Below, one piece after another: positions 1-6,953 of a stretch of 9,183 nt of DNA. The notes beneath the pieces are model-generated. The model had not been told where the DNA came from, ran no database searches, and was given only the letters and a program-made list of their open reading frames with translations. Within the stretch, counting starts at the first letter, position 1. Each line of letters opens with the position of its first letter. The position numbers and the translations under genes are program-made. Origin of the DNA: Octadecabacter sp. (GTDB taxonomy: Bacteria > Pseudomonadota > Alphaproteobacteria > Rhodobacterales > Rhodobacteraceae); the NCBI GenBank assembly GCA_003533975.1, contig DQCL01000008.1, forward strand, positions 1 through 9,183. Direction: 5' to 3'.

Positions 1-249
1 GTCGGTGATCAGTTCGATATTGTTGATTCCGAGAACGCGGCGATCGGCACCATAGATCACGCCGTAACGTGGGCCGTTTACATTGACCACGGGCGGCCCT
101 TCAGAGCCGAGCGTCTTCCAGACGACGCCGCCCCAACCGGCCTCAAACGCGCGGCGCACGTTGTATTCTTTGTCCGTTGGCGGCGCGGATGCCAACCAGA
201 ACGGGTTCGGGCTTTTGATACCAAGGAAGTCTGTTGTCAGGTCAGCCAT
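1..249 (-). CDS. preA: NAD-dependent dihydropyrimidine dehydrogenase subunit PreA (5' part, cut by window edge)
   Basis: Only the first 83 codons are present; the gene continues past position 1. PreA is the FMN-binding subunit that carries the pyrimidine-reducing site: with PreT it reduces uracil and thymine to their 5,6-dihydro forms using NADH, the first step of reductive pyrimidine breakdown in the cytoplasm. The visible N-terminus (MADLTTDFLGIKSPNPFWLA) and the following APPT and RAFEAGWGGVVWKTL segments at about residues 23-46 match the start of the dihydroorotate-dehydrogenase-like TIM barrel of this family. The ATG at 249-247 is preceded by a GGGAG ribosome site (minus strand, complement of 258-262) with an 8-base spacer. 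It starts one base after the preT stop codon, so the two are almost certainly one operon. The catalytic Cys and the C-terminal ferredoxin-type Fe-S domain lie outside the window and cannot be checked. Confidence 0.9.
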   Translation of the reverse strand, partial: MADLTTDFLGIKSPNPFWLASAPPTDKEYNVRRAFEAGWGGVVWKTLGSEGPPVVNVNGPRYGVIYGADRRVLGINNIELITD

Positions 250-250
250 T

Positions 251-1585
251 TCAGTTGCTCCCGTTCAATGCATTGTGAATATCCATCGCCGCATCACGCC
301 CTTCGGCTACCGCGGTCACTGTCAAATCGTCGCCACCAGATGCGCAATCGCCTCCGGCCCAAACTCCGGCTCGGTTGGTACGACCGGTTGCTGTAACGGC
401 AATCTTGCGCCCATCCAGCTTTAGTCCCGCATCATTGGTCAACGTCTGGCCGATTGCGCTGAACACTTGATCGGCGGGTATGCGTATCGTCTCACCTGTG
501 CCAGCAAGTTTGCCGTCTTTCGTGCTGGTGTATTCAAGCTCGATTTCAGCAGCTGCGCCATTCCCGTGGATCGACTTAGGCTGCGCATTGAACATCAGGT
601 TCACGCCGAAAGATGACGCCAGGTCCTGCTCATAACGGCTTGCGGACATCGCGTCGCGGTCGCGTCTATACGCGATCGTCACGTTTTGCGCGCCGAGGAG
701 CTTGGATTGCACAGCCGCATCCACAGCCGTCATACCGCCGCCGATTACTACAACATTGCGACCAACGGGAAGTGTGGTCAAATCACTGGCTTGGCGTAAG
801 TCGCGGATGAATGACACAGCATCGTCGACCCCGTCTTTATCGTCCCCTTCGATCGAGAGCGCGTTGACGCCACCCAACCCTACGGACAAGAAAACAGCAG
901 AGAAATCTTCGACAAGCTTGTCGATATTTAACTCAGCCCCCAATGCCATTCCGGTTTGGATTTCAATACCACCAATTGAACAAAGCCAATCAACTTCACG
1001 TGCGGCAAAGTCGTCAGTCGACTTGTAGGCGGCAATGCCAAATTCGTTCAGCCCGCCCGCCTTTGGCAGCGCGTCGTAAACCGTCACGTCATTTCCTAAC
1101 ACCGCGAGGCGGTGGGCGCAGGACAGTCCCGCAGGTCCCGCCCCGACGACGGCAATTGTCTTGCCCGTGGAGGCAGCACGCACGAAAGGCATCACACCTT
1201 TTGCCATTACGGTATCGGTGGCGAACCGCTGTAATCGACCAATCTCTACTGGTTTGCCTTCGGCAATTTCACGTACGCAGGCCTGTTCACATAAGTCTTC
1301 GGTGGGGCAAACGCGGGCGCACATGCCGCCCAGAATATTCATGTCAAAGATGGTCCTTGCAGCGGCGTCCGGCGTTCCTGTCGCGATTTGGCGAATAAAC
1401 AGCGGAATGTCGATATCCGTCGGGCAGGCGGTGACGCAGGGCGCATCATGACAGAAATAACAACGGTCTGCAGCGACTGCGGCCTCATGCGCATCCAAAG
1501 GCGCGTGCAGATCTGAGAAATTCTCGGCCAACGCATCCGCGTCAAGGCGTTGTGCGGCAATTCCATTTGTGAAAGGCGAATTCAT
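251..1585 (-). CDS. preT: NAD-dependent dihydropyrimidine dehydrogenase subunit PreT
   Basis: Cytoplasmic electron-input subunit of 444 residues. It takes electrons from NADH through FAD and Fe-S clusters and passes them to PreA. The N-terminal Fe-S domain has Cys42, 45, 50 and 54 (CxxCxxxxCxxxC) and a second group, Cys89, 93, 99 and 103. The spacing Cys93-Cys99-Cys103 then Gln119 (in IGRLQRFA) matches the mammalian enzyme, where a Gln serves as an unusual fourth ligand of one 4Fe-4S cluster. An FAD-binding VVGAGPAG lies at 146-153, an NAD(P)-type VVVIGGGMTAVDAA at 278-291, and the closing GGDC motif at 411-414. The same architecture occurs in the small subunit of glutamate synthase, but the directly following preA settles the assignment. 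The ATG at 1585-1583 has a GGAG site (complement of 1591-1594) five bases upstream. No odd features; the reading frame is intact. Confidence 0.93.
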   Translation of the reverse strand: MNSPFTNGIAAQRLDADALAENFSDLHAPLDAHEAAVAADRCYFCHDAPCVTACPTDIDIPLFIRQIATGTPDAAARTIFDMNILGGMCARVCPTEDLCEQACVREIAEGKPVEIGRLQRFATDTVMAKGVMPFVRAASTGKTIAVVGAGPAGLSCAHRLAVLGNDVTVYDALPKAGGLNEFGIAAYKSTDDFAAREVDWLCSIGGIEIQTGMALGAELNIDKLVEDFSAVFLSVGLGGVNALSIEGDDKDGVDDAVSFIRDLRQASDLTTLPVGRNVVVIGGGMTAVDAAVQSKLLGAQNVTIAYRRDRDAMSASRYEQDLASSFGVNLMFNAQPKSIHGNGAAAEIELEYTSTKDGKLAGTGETIRIPADQVFSAIGQTLTNDAGLKLDGRKIAVTATGRTNRAGVWAGGDCASGGDDLTVTAVAEGRDAAMDIHNALNGSN

Positions 1586-1631
1586 GGCGGCTCCGTGATC
1601 TAAAACACGTTCACCTTGGCACAGATAAATT

Positions 1632-1649
1632 TTTTATCAAACGGTAAAA
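1632..1649. promoter_or_regulatory. Imperfect palindrome upstream of preT, candidate repressor operator
   Basis: TTTTATCAAACGGTAAAA is an 18-base dyad in which six of nine base pairs match (TTTTA.C / G.TAAAA). It is the most symmetric element in the divergent region between preT (start at 1585) and the DUF1330 gene (start at 1760), 47 bases from the preT start. Size and shape would suit a TetR- or GntR-type dimer. E. coli pyrimidine catabolism is controlled by the TetR-family protein RutR, which makes a pyrimidine-responsive operator plausible, but the half-sites here are not a good match to the E. coli RutR box. The surrounding A/T runs raise the chance of accidental symmetry. Operator function is inference. 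Confidence 0.3.
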
Positions 1650-1704
1650 TTTTTAAAAAGTACAGTTCTTTGGTTTTGCTTAAGTTTTGATAGACGTTGA
1701 CGGG

Positions 1705-1734
1705 CTGACGCCTAAGATGCAGGCGAATTATAGC
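1705..1734 (+). promoter_or_regulatory. Weak sigma70-like promoter candidate for the DUF1330 gene
   Basis: CTGACG (1705-1710) and TATAGC (1729-1734) each match the -35 and -10 consensus at four of six positions and are 18 bases apart. The -10 ends 25 bases before the ATG at 1760, leaving room for a short leader with the ribosome site TGGAGA (1747-1752). An alternative -35, TTGACG at 1697-1702, has no -10 partner at a normal distance. The call is tentative. Confidence 0.2.
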
Positions 1735-1759
1735 TGATTATTTATCTGGAGACTCACCA

Positions 1760-2044
1760 ATGGCTGCTTACGCAATTGTCCAAGTGGACGTTAAAGATGA
1801 CGAAGAATACGCGAAATATGCAGCCCTAGCTGGACCTGCCGTTGCGAAATACGGCGGCGAGTTTCTAGCGCGTGGGGGCGATGTTGACGTCATGGAGGGG
1901 ACCACACGTGCACGCTGCGTGTTAATCAGGTTCGCTGATATGGACACCGCTAAGTCATTCTATCACGGCGCAGAATATCAAGAGGCATTGGCCTTTGGTT
2001 TGCCAGCTTCGGAACGCGACTATAAATTTGTAGAAGGTGTTTGA
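1760..2044 (+). CDS. DUF1330 family protein
   Basis: A 94-residue soluble protein with no signal peptide or membrane segment. It shows the DUF1330 pattern: an N-terminal beta strand (YAIVQVDV, residues 4-11), YGGEFLARGG at about 31-40, an EG near 46-47, then RCVLIRFADMDTAKSFYHG (52-70), EYQEAL (72-77) and a closing FVEGV. The family adopts a dimeric ferredoxin-like (alpha/beta barrel) fold; no general biochemical function is established, and I assign none. The ATG has a TGGAGA ribosome site 7 bases upstream. It is divergent from preT, sharing a 174-base intergenic region, and lies 141 bases ahead of mrpAB on the same strand. That gap makes a separate transcription unit more likely than membership of the mrp operon. 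The length is normal for the family. Confidence 0.85.
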   Translation: MAAYAIVQVDVKDDEEYAKYAALAGPAVAKYGGEFLARGGDVDVMEGTTRARCVLIRFADMDTAKSFYHGAEYQEALAFGLPASERDYKFVEGV

Positions 2045-2068
2045 ACCTACTTAACGGAAATTTGCCCC

Positions 2069-2092
2069 TTGAGACCTGCGAACAACTCTCAA
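2069..2092. repeat. Inverted repeat TTGAGA-N12-TCTCAA
   Basis: TTGAGA (2069-2074) and TCTCAA (2087-2092) form a perfect 6-base inverted repeat around a 12-base spacer, between the DUF1330 stop and the mrpAB start. TTGAG occurs again at 2119-2123 and could pair with the same CTCAA. It could be a protein-binding dyad, part of an RNA structure, or chance. Confidence 0.3.
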
Positions 2093-2122
2093 ACAAAGAT
2101 GATTTTGTTCTAATGCTCTTGA

Positions 2123-2142
2123 GGGTTAGGGAAAACTAACCC
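2123..2142 (+). repeat. 7-bp hairpin GGGTTAG / CTAACCC in the mrpAB leader
   Basis: A perfect 7-base stem (2123-2129 with 2136-2142) encloses the loop GGAAAA. It sits 79 bases after the DUF1330 stop and 43 bases before the mrpAB start. On the plus strand it is followed by AAAAAGG rather than a T run, so it is not a canonical intrinsic terminator on either strand. It could end DUF1330 transcription weakly, stabilise the mrp leader RNA, or be an operator. The symmetry is seen directly; the function is unknown. Confidence 0.4.
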
Positions 2143-2175
2143 AAAAAGGTTTGACTGTTATCAAGCCCGAACTTC

Positions 2176-2180
2176 AGGAG
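2176..2180 (+). promoter_or_regulatory. Ribosome binding site that fixes the GTG start of mrpAB
   Basis: AGGAG, five bases before the GTG at 2186. The product then begins MSLFLIVALPFLGALLPG, the usual first membrane helix of MrpA; the next in-frame ATG (residue 20) would delete that helix. This supports the GTG start. Confidence 0.8.
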
Positions 2181-2185
2181 TCCGC

Positions 2186-5059
2186 GTGTCACTTTTCCTC
2201 ATCGTAGCACTGCCATTTTTGGGCGCGCTCCTTCCTGGCGTGATGAATTCAGCCGGACGGCAAGCCGTTGGAGGCGTTACATTTACGGTAACACTTGCGG
2301 CATTTGTCGGCCTAATGACCAACTTACCAGCGGTCATGGATGGTCAGCTGGTTCAATCCGGCTTTGATTGGTTCCCGCAACTTGGATTGAACGTCACACT
2401 AATGCTCGATGGGCTCGGGTTTTTCTTTGCGACACTGATCCTCGGCATTGGCCTTTTGATCATCGCCTATGCGCGTTTTTATCTCGCGCGCGATGACAAC
2501 ATGGGTGAATTCTTTACGTACCTGTTGCTGTTCCAAGGCGCGATGGTGGGCATCGTGCTGTCCGACAACGTGTTGCTATTGCTGATCTTCTGGGAGTTGA
2601 CGTCACTCTCGTCTTTCCTGCTCATTGGTTACTGGAAACATCTTGAAGCAGGGCGCCAAGGTGCGCGTATGGCCCTTACGGTCACGGGTATGGGTGGCCT
2701 CGCGATGATTGCTGGCATGTTGATTGTTGGGCAAATTGTTGGGTCTTATGATCTTTCAGTGATCCTGCAGAACCGCGATCTCATTCAAGCGGATCCGTTG
2801 TACCTGCCAGCTCTAATCCTGATCCTGCTAGGTGCTTTCACCAAATCCGCACAGTTTCCGTTCCATTTCTGGCTGCCCCACGCGATGGCCGCGCCGACGC
2901 CAGTGTCCGCCTACCTGCACTCTGCGACGATGGTTAAGGCCGGTATTTTCCTGATGGCACGTATGTGGCCAGTACTGTCTGGCACGCCGGAATGGTTTTA
3001 CATAGTCACGACGGTTGGCCTGATCACGATGATCCTTGGCGCTGTAATTGCCTTGTTCAAACATGATCTCAAGGCGCTGCTCGCGTTTTCGACGGTTTCG
3101 CATCTGGGCCTGATCACGATGCTTCTGGGAACCGGAACCGCGTTTGGCGCATTCGCGGCGATGTTCCACATCCTTAACCATGCGACGTTCAAAGCAGCCT
3201 TGTTTATGTCCGCTGGCATTATTGATCACGAGACAAATACCCGCGACATCCGTTTGCTTGGTGGGTTGCGTCACCTCATGCCGATCACCTTCATCATCGC
3301 GACGATCGCGGCGCTTTCCATGGCGGGTATTCCGTTCCTCAACGGGTTCCTCAGTAAGGAAATGATGCTTGAAGAAATGGAGCACACGTATCTGTTTGGT
3401 CCTGAATGGTTGGTGCCCGCTCTCGCCACATTCGGTTCGTTGTTTTCCGCCGCCTATTGTTTCCGCCTGATCGGGCACACCTTCCTTGGCCCAAAGCGCG
3501 ACGCCGAAAGCTATCCAGCGAAGCCACACGACCCCGGTGCGGGTCTATGGGTGCCTCCTGCGATCCTCGCGACCCTGGTTGTGGTGATCGGTGTCGCACC
3601 GTTCTTGGTTGAGGATTTCGTTAAGGTAGTCACGGCTGCGGTTCTCGGTTCCGCAGGTGAAGTTCCTGATGCGCACATCAAAATTTGGCACGGCTTCGTG
3701 ACCCCTCTCTACATGTCCATTGTCGCGGTTGTAGGTGGTCTCATCGTGTTGTCGATGTTCAAACCTTTGTCGCGACTGTGGGACGCTACGCCGCGCCCTG
3801 AAGCCAAAACCATTTTCGACGATATCATTGCGGCCTTCGTGATGTACGCGCGTGTTCTGATCCTTCCGCTGCACAATGGCGCGTTTACACGCTACGGCCT
3901 GATCATGGCTGTGACTGTTCTCGCCGCGGGTTATCATGCTTGGACGACAGGGTTGATTGGCCCGATGACACGTGACGTTCAGCCCGTCGGCTGGGCCGAA
4001 GTCGGCAGTTGGATCATGCTGGTCGCGGCATCCCTCGGTCTTGCATCGCTGCACCATAACCGCCTGCTGGCCCTCATCTTGATTGGGATTGTGGGCCTTA
4101 TGGTTTCGGTCGCCTTCGTTTACCTAAGTGCGCCGGACCTCGCGATGACACAGATCACAGTTGAGGTCGTGACGATCATTCTGTTGCTATTGGCGTTGAA
4201 TTTCTTGCCAAATCACACGCCTGTCGAAAGTTCGGTATGGCGACGCACCCGTGATGTTATCGTCGCGAGTGCGGCAGGATTGGCGACAATGGCGCTGAGC
4301 TATCACTACTTGCTGCGCGATGCGATCTCGACGCCGATTTCGGAATTCCACCTCGCCAATTCCTACAAGGGTGGCGGTGGCAACAATGTCGTCAACGTTA
4401 TCCTCGTCGACTTCCGCGGCTTTGATACCTTTGGCGAGATCATCGTTTTGGGCATCGCCGCGTTGCTGATCTTTGCGTTGACGGAAACCCTGTTGAACGG
4501 TCCGGTGCGGGCACGCCTTCTGAACCGCATTCCTGATAAGCCGCTCTCTGGCACCCAGCACCCGATGATGATGGTCGTCCTTACCCGCGTGATCATGCCT
4601 GTCGTTTTGATGGTTGGTTTCTACATTTTCTTGCGCGGTCACAACGAACCGGGCGGTGGGTTTATCGCGGGGTTGATCGTGTCGATTGCGGTGGTGATGC
4701 AATACATGGCCAGCGGATTTAACTGGGCGTCTGATCGTATCCGTTTCCCCTATCACGGCGTGATCGGAGCGGGCGTTTTGGTGGCAGGGCTGACCGGCAT
4801 CGGGTCATGGTTCTTTGCCAAGCCATTCCTGACGTCTGACTTTACCTATGTCCGTATTCCACCGTTCGAAAAGTTTGAGCTGGCAACGGCCGCGCTGTTT
4901 GATCTTGGGGTGTTCCTCGCCGTGGTTGGCGCTGTGATGCTGACCCTCGAAAGCTTCTCACGTTTGGCGCGCCGTGCCCATGTAAAGGACTCTGACAACC
5001 CAATGGATGTTGATCCGTCGCTGCTCGTTGAACCGAATGAACCAGAGGGGGGCGTGTAA
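2186..5059 (+). CDS. mrpAB: Fused MrpA-MrpB subunit of the group 2 Mrp Na+/H+ antiporter (PhaAB type)
   Basis: Integral membrane protein of 957 residues, the largest part of the multisubunit cation/proton antiporter. Residues about 65-415 form the NuoL/ND5-like antiporter domain. Key membrane residues are present: Glu137 (FWELTS), Lys220, His227 (FPFHFWLPHA), Lys251 (MVKAG), Lys296, His328/His332 (FHILNHATFK) and Lys391. They sit at a constant offset from the functional residues described in Bacillus MrpA. Residues about 610-675 are the MbhD-like region with Glu660 (TQITVEVV), and 690-775 the MbhE-like region with FRGFDTFGEI. Residues about 793-925 are the MnhB domain (GHNEPGGGFIAGL, 818-830). 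MrpA and MrpB are separate proteins in Bacillus; fusion is typical of group 2 operons in proteobacteria. The tail after about residue 932 is acidic (seven Asp/Glu, one Lys). It starts with GTG and ends one base before mrpC. Confidence 0.95.
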   Translation: MSLFLIVALPFLGALLPGVMNSAGRQAVGGVTFTVTLAAFVGLMTNLPAVMDGQLVQSGFDWFPQLGLNVTLMLDGLGFFFATLILGIGLLIIAYARFYLARDDNMGEFFTYLLLFQGAMVGIVLSDNVLLLLIFWELTSLSSFLLIGYWKHLEAGRQGARMALTVTGMGGLAMIAGMLIVGQIVGSYDLSVILQNRDLIQADPLYLPALILILLGAFTKSAQFPFHFWLPHAMAAPTPVSAYLHSATMVKAGIFLMARMWPVLSGTPEWFYIVTTVGLITMILGAVIALFKHDLKALLAFSTVSHLGLITMLLGTGTAFGAFAAMFHILNHATFKAALFMSAGIIDHETNTRDIRLLGGLRHLMPITFIIATIAALSMAGIPFLNGFLSKEMMLEEMEHTYLFGPEWLVPALATFGSLFSAAYCFRLIGHTFLGPKRDAESYPAKPHDPGAGLWVPPAILATLVVVIGVAPFLVEDFVKVVTAAVLGSAGEVPDAHIKIWHGFVTPLYMSIVAVVGGLIVLSMFKPLSRLWDATPRPEAKTIFDDIIAAFVMYARVLILPLHNGAFTRYGLIMAVTVLAAGYHAWTTGLIGPMTRDVQPVGWAEVGSWIMLVAASLGLASLHHNRLLALILIGIVGLMVSVAFVYLSAPDLAMTQITVEVVTIILLLLALNFLPNHTPVESSVWRRTRDVIVASAAGLATMALSYHYLLRDAISTPISEFHLANSYKGGGGNNVVNVILVDFRGFDTFGEIIVLGIAALLIFALTETLLNGPVRARLLNRIPDKPLSGTQHPMMMVVLTRVIMPVVLMVGFYIFLRGHNEPGGGFIAGLIVSIAVVMQYMASGFNWASDRIRFPYHGVIGAGVLVAGLTGIGSWFFAKPFLTSDFTYVRIPPFEKFELATAALFDLGVFLAVVGAVMLTLESFSRLARRAHVKDSDNPMDVDPSLLVEPNEPEGGV
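5045..5052 (+). promoter_or_regulatory. Ribosome binding site selecting the mrpC start
   Basis: GAGGGGGG lies at the very end of mrpAB, eight bases before ATG 5061. An in-frame upstream ATG at 5007 would add 18 residues that resemble no MrpC protein and overlap mrpAB by 53 bases, so 5061 is preferred. Confidence 0.75.
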
Positions 5060-5060
5060 C

Positions 5061-5408
5061 ATGGAAGTTCTCGTTGCATCAGCCGTCGGCGTCCTAACGG
5101 CAACAGGCCTTTATCTGGTTCTACGCTTGCGTACATTCCCAGTGATCTTGGGGATGTCTTTGCTGACTTATGCCGTCAACGTATTCCTGTTCGCCTCGGG
5201 GCGCCTAACCATCGGCGCACCCCCCATCTTGACGGACGGAGTGACAACTTACACAGACCCGCTTCCACAGGCTTTGGTGCTTACAGCAATCGTAATTTCA
5301 TTCGGCATGACGGCTGTCGTCGTGATGATCGCGCTTGGCGCGTATCTTGGAACGAACGACGACCTCGTGGATGATCCGGTTGATACCGACAAGGAGGACG
5401 CGGCATGA
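5061..5408 (+). CDS. mrpC: Mrp antiporter subunit MrpC (NuoK-like)
   Basis: A membrane protein of 115 residues with three hydrophobic segments (about 3-22, 27-47 and 70-96), homologous to complex I subunit NuoK/ND4L. The hallmark TDPLPQALVLTAIVISFGMT spans residues 65-84. In the complex, MrpC sits among the small subunits that join the MrpA and MrpD antiporter modules. The length is normal for the family (about 113-115). The start at 5061 is one base after the mrpAB stop. The C-terminal 18 residues are strikingly acidic: from Asp100 on there are eight Asp/Glu and one Lys. The stop overlaps the mrpD start by four bases (ATGA), which suggests coupled translation. Confidence 0.94.
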   Translation: MEVLVASAVGVLTATGLYLVLRLRTFPVILGMSLLTYAVNVFLFASGRLTIGAPPILTDGVTTYTDPLPQALVLTAIVISFGMTAVVVMIALGAYLGTNDDLVDDPVDTDKEDAA

Positions 5409-6952
5409 GCCATTGGATAATCGCCCCTATCGTCCTTCCGGCGATGCTCGCGCCGTTTATCGTGCTGGCCGCGCGCTATCACATTGGCATTCAGCGGGTG
5501 TTCTCGCTTGTCGGTGTCCTCGCGCTGATTACGATTTCAGCAGGCCTCGCTTGGACGGCTTCTGACGGCACTATCATTCTCTATCAACTGAGCGATTGGG
5601 CGGCACCGTTTGGCATCGTTCTTGTTGGGGACATGCTCTCAACGTTGATGATTTTGCTGACATCGTTGCTGGCGCTGTTTGTAATGCTTTACGTGATCGG
5701 GTCGGGCTGGGATGAACGTGGCCGCCATTTCCATGCGCTCTTTCAATTCCAACTCATGGGGATCATGGGTGCATTCCTGACAGGCGACTTATTCAACCTG
5801 TTCGTGTTCTTTGAAGTTCTCCTGATCGCGTCCTATGGCCTGATGATCCACGCAGGCGGTAATGTGCGGCTGCGTGCAGGCGTTCAATATGTGTTGTTCA
5901 ACCTGCTCGGATCAACGCTATTCCTATTCGCGCTTGGATCGATCTACGCCGAGACAGGAACGCTCAACATGGCGGACCTCGCGCTGCGCGCTCAGATGAT
6001 CAGCGCCGACGCGACGGTTGGTATTCGCGTGGCATCTGTTTTGCTGCTTTTGGTTTTTGCGATCAAAGCTGCGGTGGTGCCACTGCATTTCTGGCTGCCG
6101 TCCAGTTACGCCGAGGCCCCGGGCCCCGTCGCTGCATTATTCGCCATTATGACCAAGGTGGGCGCCTATGCGATCATCCGCGTCTACACTTTGATTTTTC
6201 CACCGAACCTCGAAGTGACTGCAGGCCTGCATGACGTCTGGCTGATGCCGGCAGCATTGATCTCGCTCGCGCTTGGTATGATCGGCGTTTTGGCGGCGAA
6301 ATCGTTGGATCGCCTCGTGGCATTTGCTGTGATTGGATCGATGGGCATGGTGATGGTTGCAATCGCGCTGATGACTCCCGAAGGCATTGCCGCTGCTCTT
6401 TATTACATCGTTCATTCAACACTTGCTGGGGCCGCGCTGTTCCTGATTGTTGATCTGGTGAAGTCCAGCCGCCCGTCGCTCGCGCTGACCACAATGCCAC
6501 CAATTGCTGGCGCCGCGCTGACGGCAGGGCTGTTTTTCGCGGCAGCTATAGCAATGGCGGGCCTGCCGCCGCTGTCTGGCTTTATTGGTAAGCTGCTCAT
6601 CCTTGATGCTTCATTCGAAACACCATTTGCCGTCTGGATCTGGGCTGTTGTCCTTGGCGCAAGTTTGATTTCTGTCGTTGGGTTTGCCCGCGCGGGGAGT
6701 GTTGTTTTCTGGAAGGCCAACAGTATAGCGCCACCGGATGACCTTGAGCCACAGGCGCCACCGCATTTTCTATCTTATACCGCGGCTGGCGGGTTGGTTG
6801 TGTTGATGGCGGCATTCACAGTCTTTGGCGGCTATGCGCAGGCATACATGACTGCAACCTCTGAGCAGCTCTTTGCGCCTGAGCCATACATCGCAATTGT
6901 AGTGGAAACCGAAGGCAAGCTGAGTGACTCGACCGAAGAGGGGGATCACTGA
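5405..6952 (+). CDS. mrpD: Mrp antiporter subunit MrpD (NuoM/N-like)
   Basis: A membrane protein of 515 residues with about 14 hydrophobic segments, the second antiporter-type subunit of the complex and a homologue of NuoM/NuoN. The Proton_antipo_M domain covers about residues 125-420. Conserved polar residues in the membrane are seen: Glu137 (FVFFEVLL), Lys221 and His228 (IKAAVVPLHFWLPSSYAEAP), Lys251 (MTKVGAYA), His337 (IVHSTL) and Lys396 (SGFIGKLLIL). These match the expected proton path, and none of the usual ones is missing. The start is supported by AAGGAGG at 5391-5397 with a 7-base spacer and overlaps the mrpC stop as ATGA. The C-terminal 15 residues form an acidic tail (six Asp/Glu, one Lys). 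The stop is one base before mrpE. It could be confused with NuoM or HyfF-type proteins, but the operon context is decisive. Confidence 0.95.
   Translation: MSHWIIAPIVLPAMLAPFIVLAARYHIGIQRVFSLVGVLALITISAGLAWTASDGTIILYQLSDWAAPFGIVLVGDMLSTLMILLTSLLALFVMLYVIGSGWDERGRHFHALFQFQLMGIMGAFLTGDLFNLFVFFEVLLIASYGLMIHAGGNVRLRAGVQYVLFNLLGSTLFLFALGSIYAETGTLNMADLALRAQMISADATVGIRVASVLLLLVFAIKAAVVPLHFWLPSSYAEAPGPVAALFAIMTKVGAYAIIRVYTLIFPPNLEVTAGLHDVWLMPAALISLALGMIGVLAAKSLDRLVAFAVIGSMGMVMVAIALMTPEGIAAALYYIVHSTLAGAALFLIVDLVKSSRPSLALTTMPPIAGAALTAGLFFAAAIAMAGLPPLSGFIGKLLILDASFETPFAVWIWAVVLGASLISVVGFARAGSVVFWKANSIAPPDDLEPQAPPHFLSYTAAGGLVVLMAAFTVFGGYAQAYMTATSEQLFAPEPYIAIVVETEGKLSDSTEEGDH
6936..6944 (+). promoter_or_regulatory. 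Ribosome binding site selecting the mrpE start
   Basis: AAGAGGGGG lies inside the end of mrpD, nine bases before ATG 6954. The upstream in-frame ATG at 6924 would add ten charged residues (MTRPKRGITD) ahead of the first helix and overlap mrpD by 29 bases; it lacks a comparable site. Confidence 0.75.
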
Positions 6953-6953
6953 C

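Noticed and set aside
943..1398. Open frame of 151 codons on the plus strand across preT
   Set aside because: It is antisense to the preT Fe-S and FAD regions, is Arg-rich and has no recognisable domain. preT is clearly the real gene.
2123..2142. Canonical Rho-independent terminator after the DUF1330 gene
   Set aside because: The stem is good but is followed by A residues instead of a T run on the plus strand, and there is no T run on the minus strand either. It was kept only as a hairpin.
2828..3529. Long open frame of 233 codons on the minus strand inside mrpAB
   Set aside because: It is fully antisense to the conserved antiporter domain, reads as a low-complexity charged sequence rich in Arg/His/Gln/Glu, and resembles no family. 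It is the usual shadow of a GC-biased gene. The same holds for the minus-strand frames at 3545-4057 and 4187-4756.
5007..5060. Upstream ATG extending mrpC by 18 residues
   Set aside because: The extension overlaps the end of mrpAB and has no family counterpart. The ATG at 5061 has a strong ribosome site and gives the normal MrpC length.
5405..6952. mrpD as a complex I gene (nuoM/nuoN) and the cluster as part of a nuo or hydrogenase operon
   Set aside because: MrpE, MrpF and MrpG have no complex I equivalents and there are no Fe-S, flavin or NiFe subunit genes nearby. The gene order is that of a group 2 Mrp antiporter.
6924..6953. Upstream ATG extending mrpE by ten residues
   Set aside because: It lies inside mrpD. 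ATG 6954 has a better ribosome site and the expected N-terminus.
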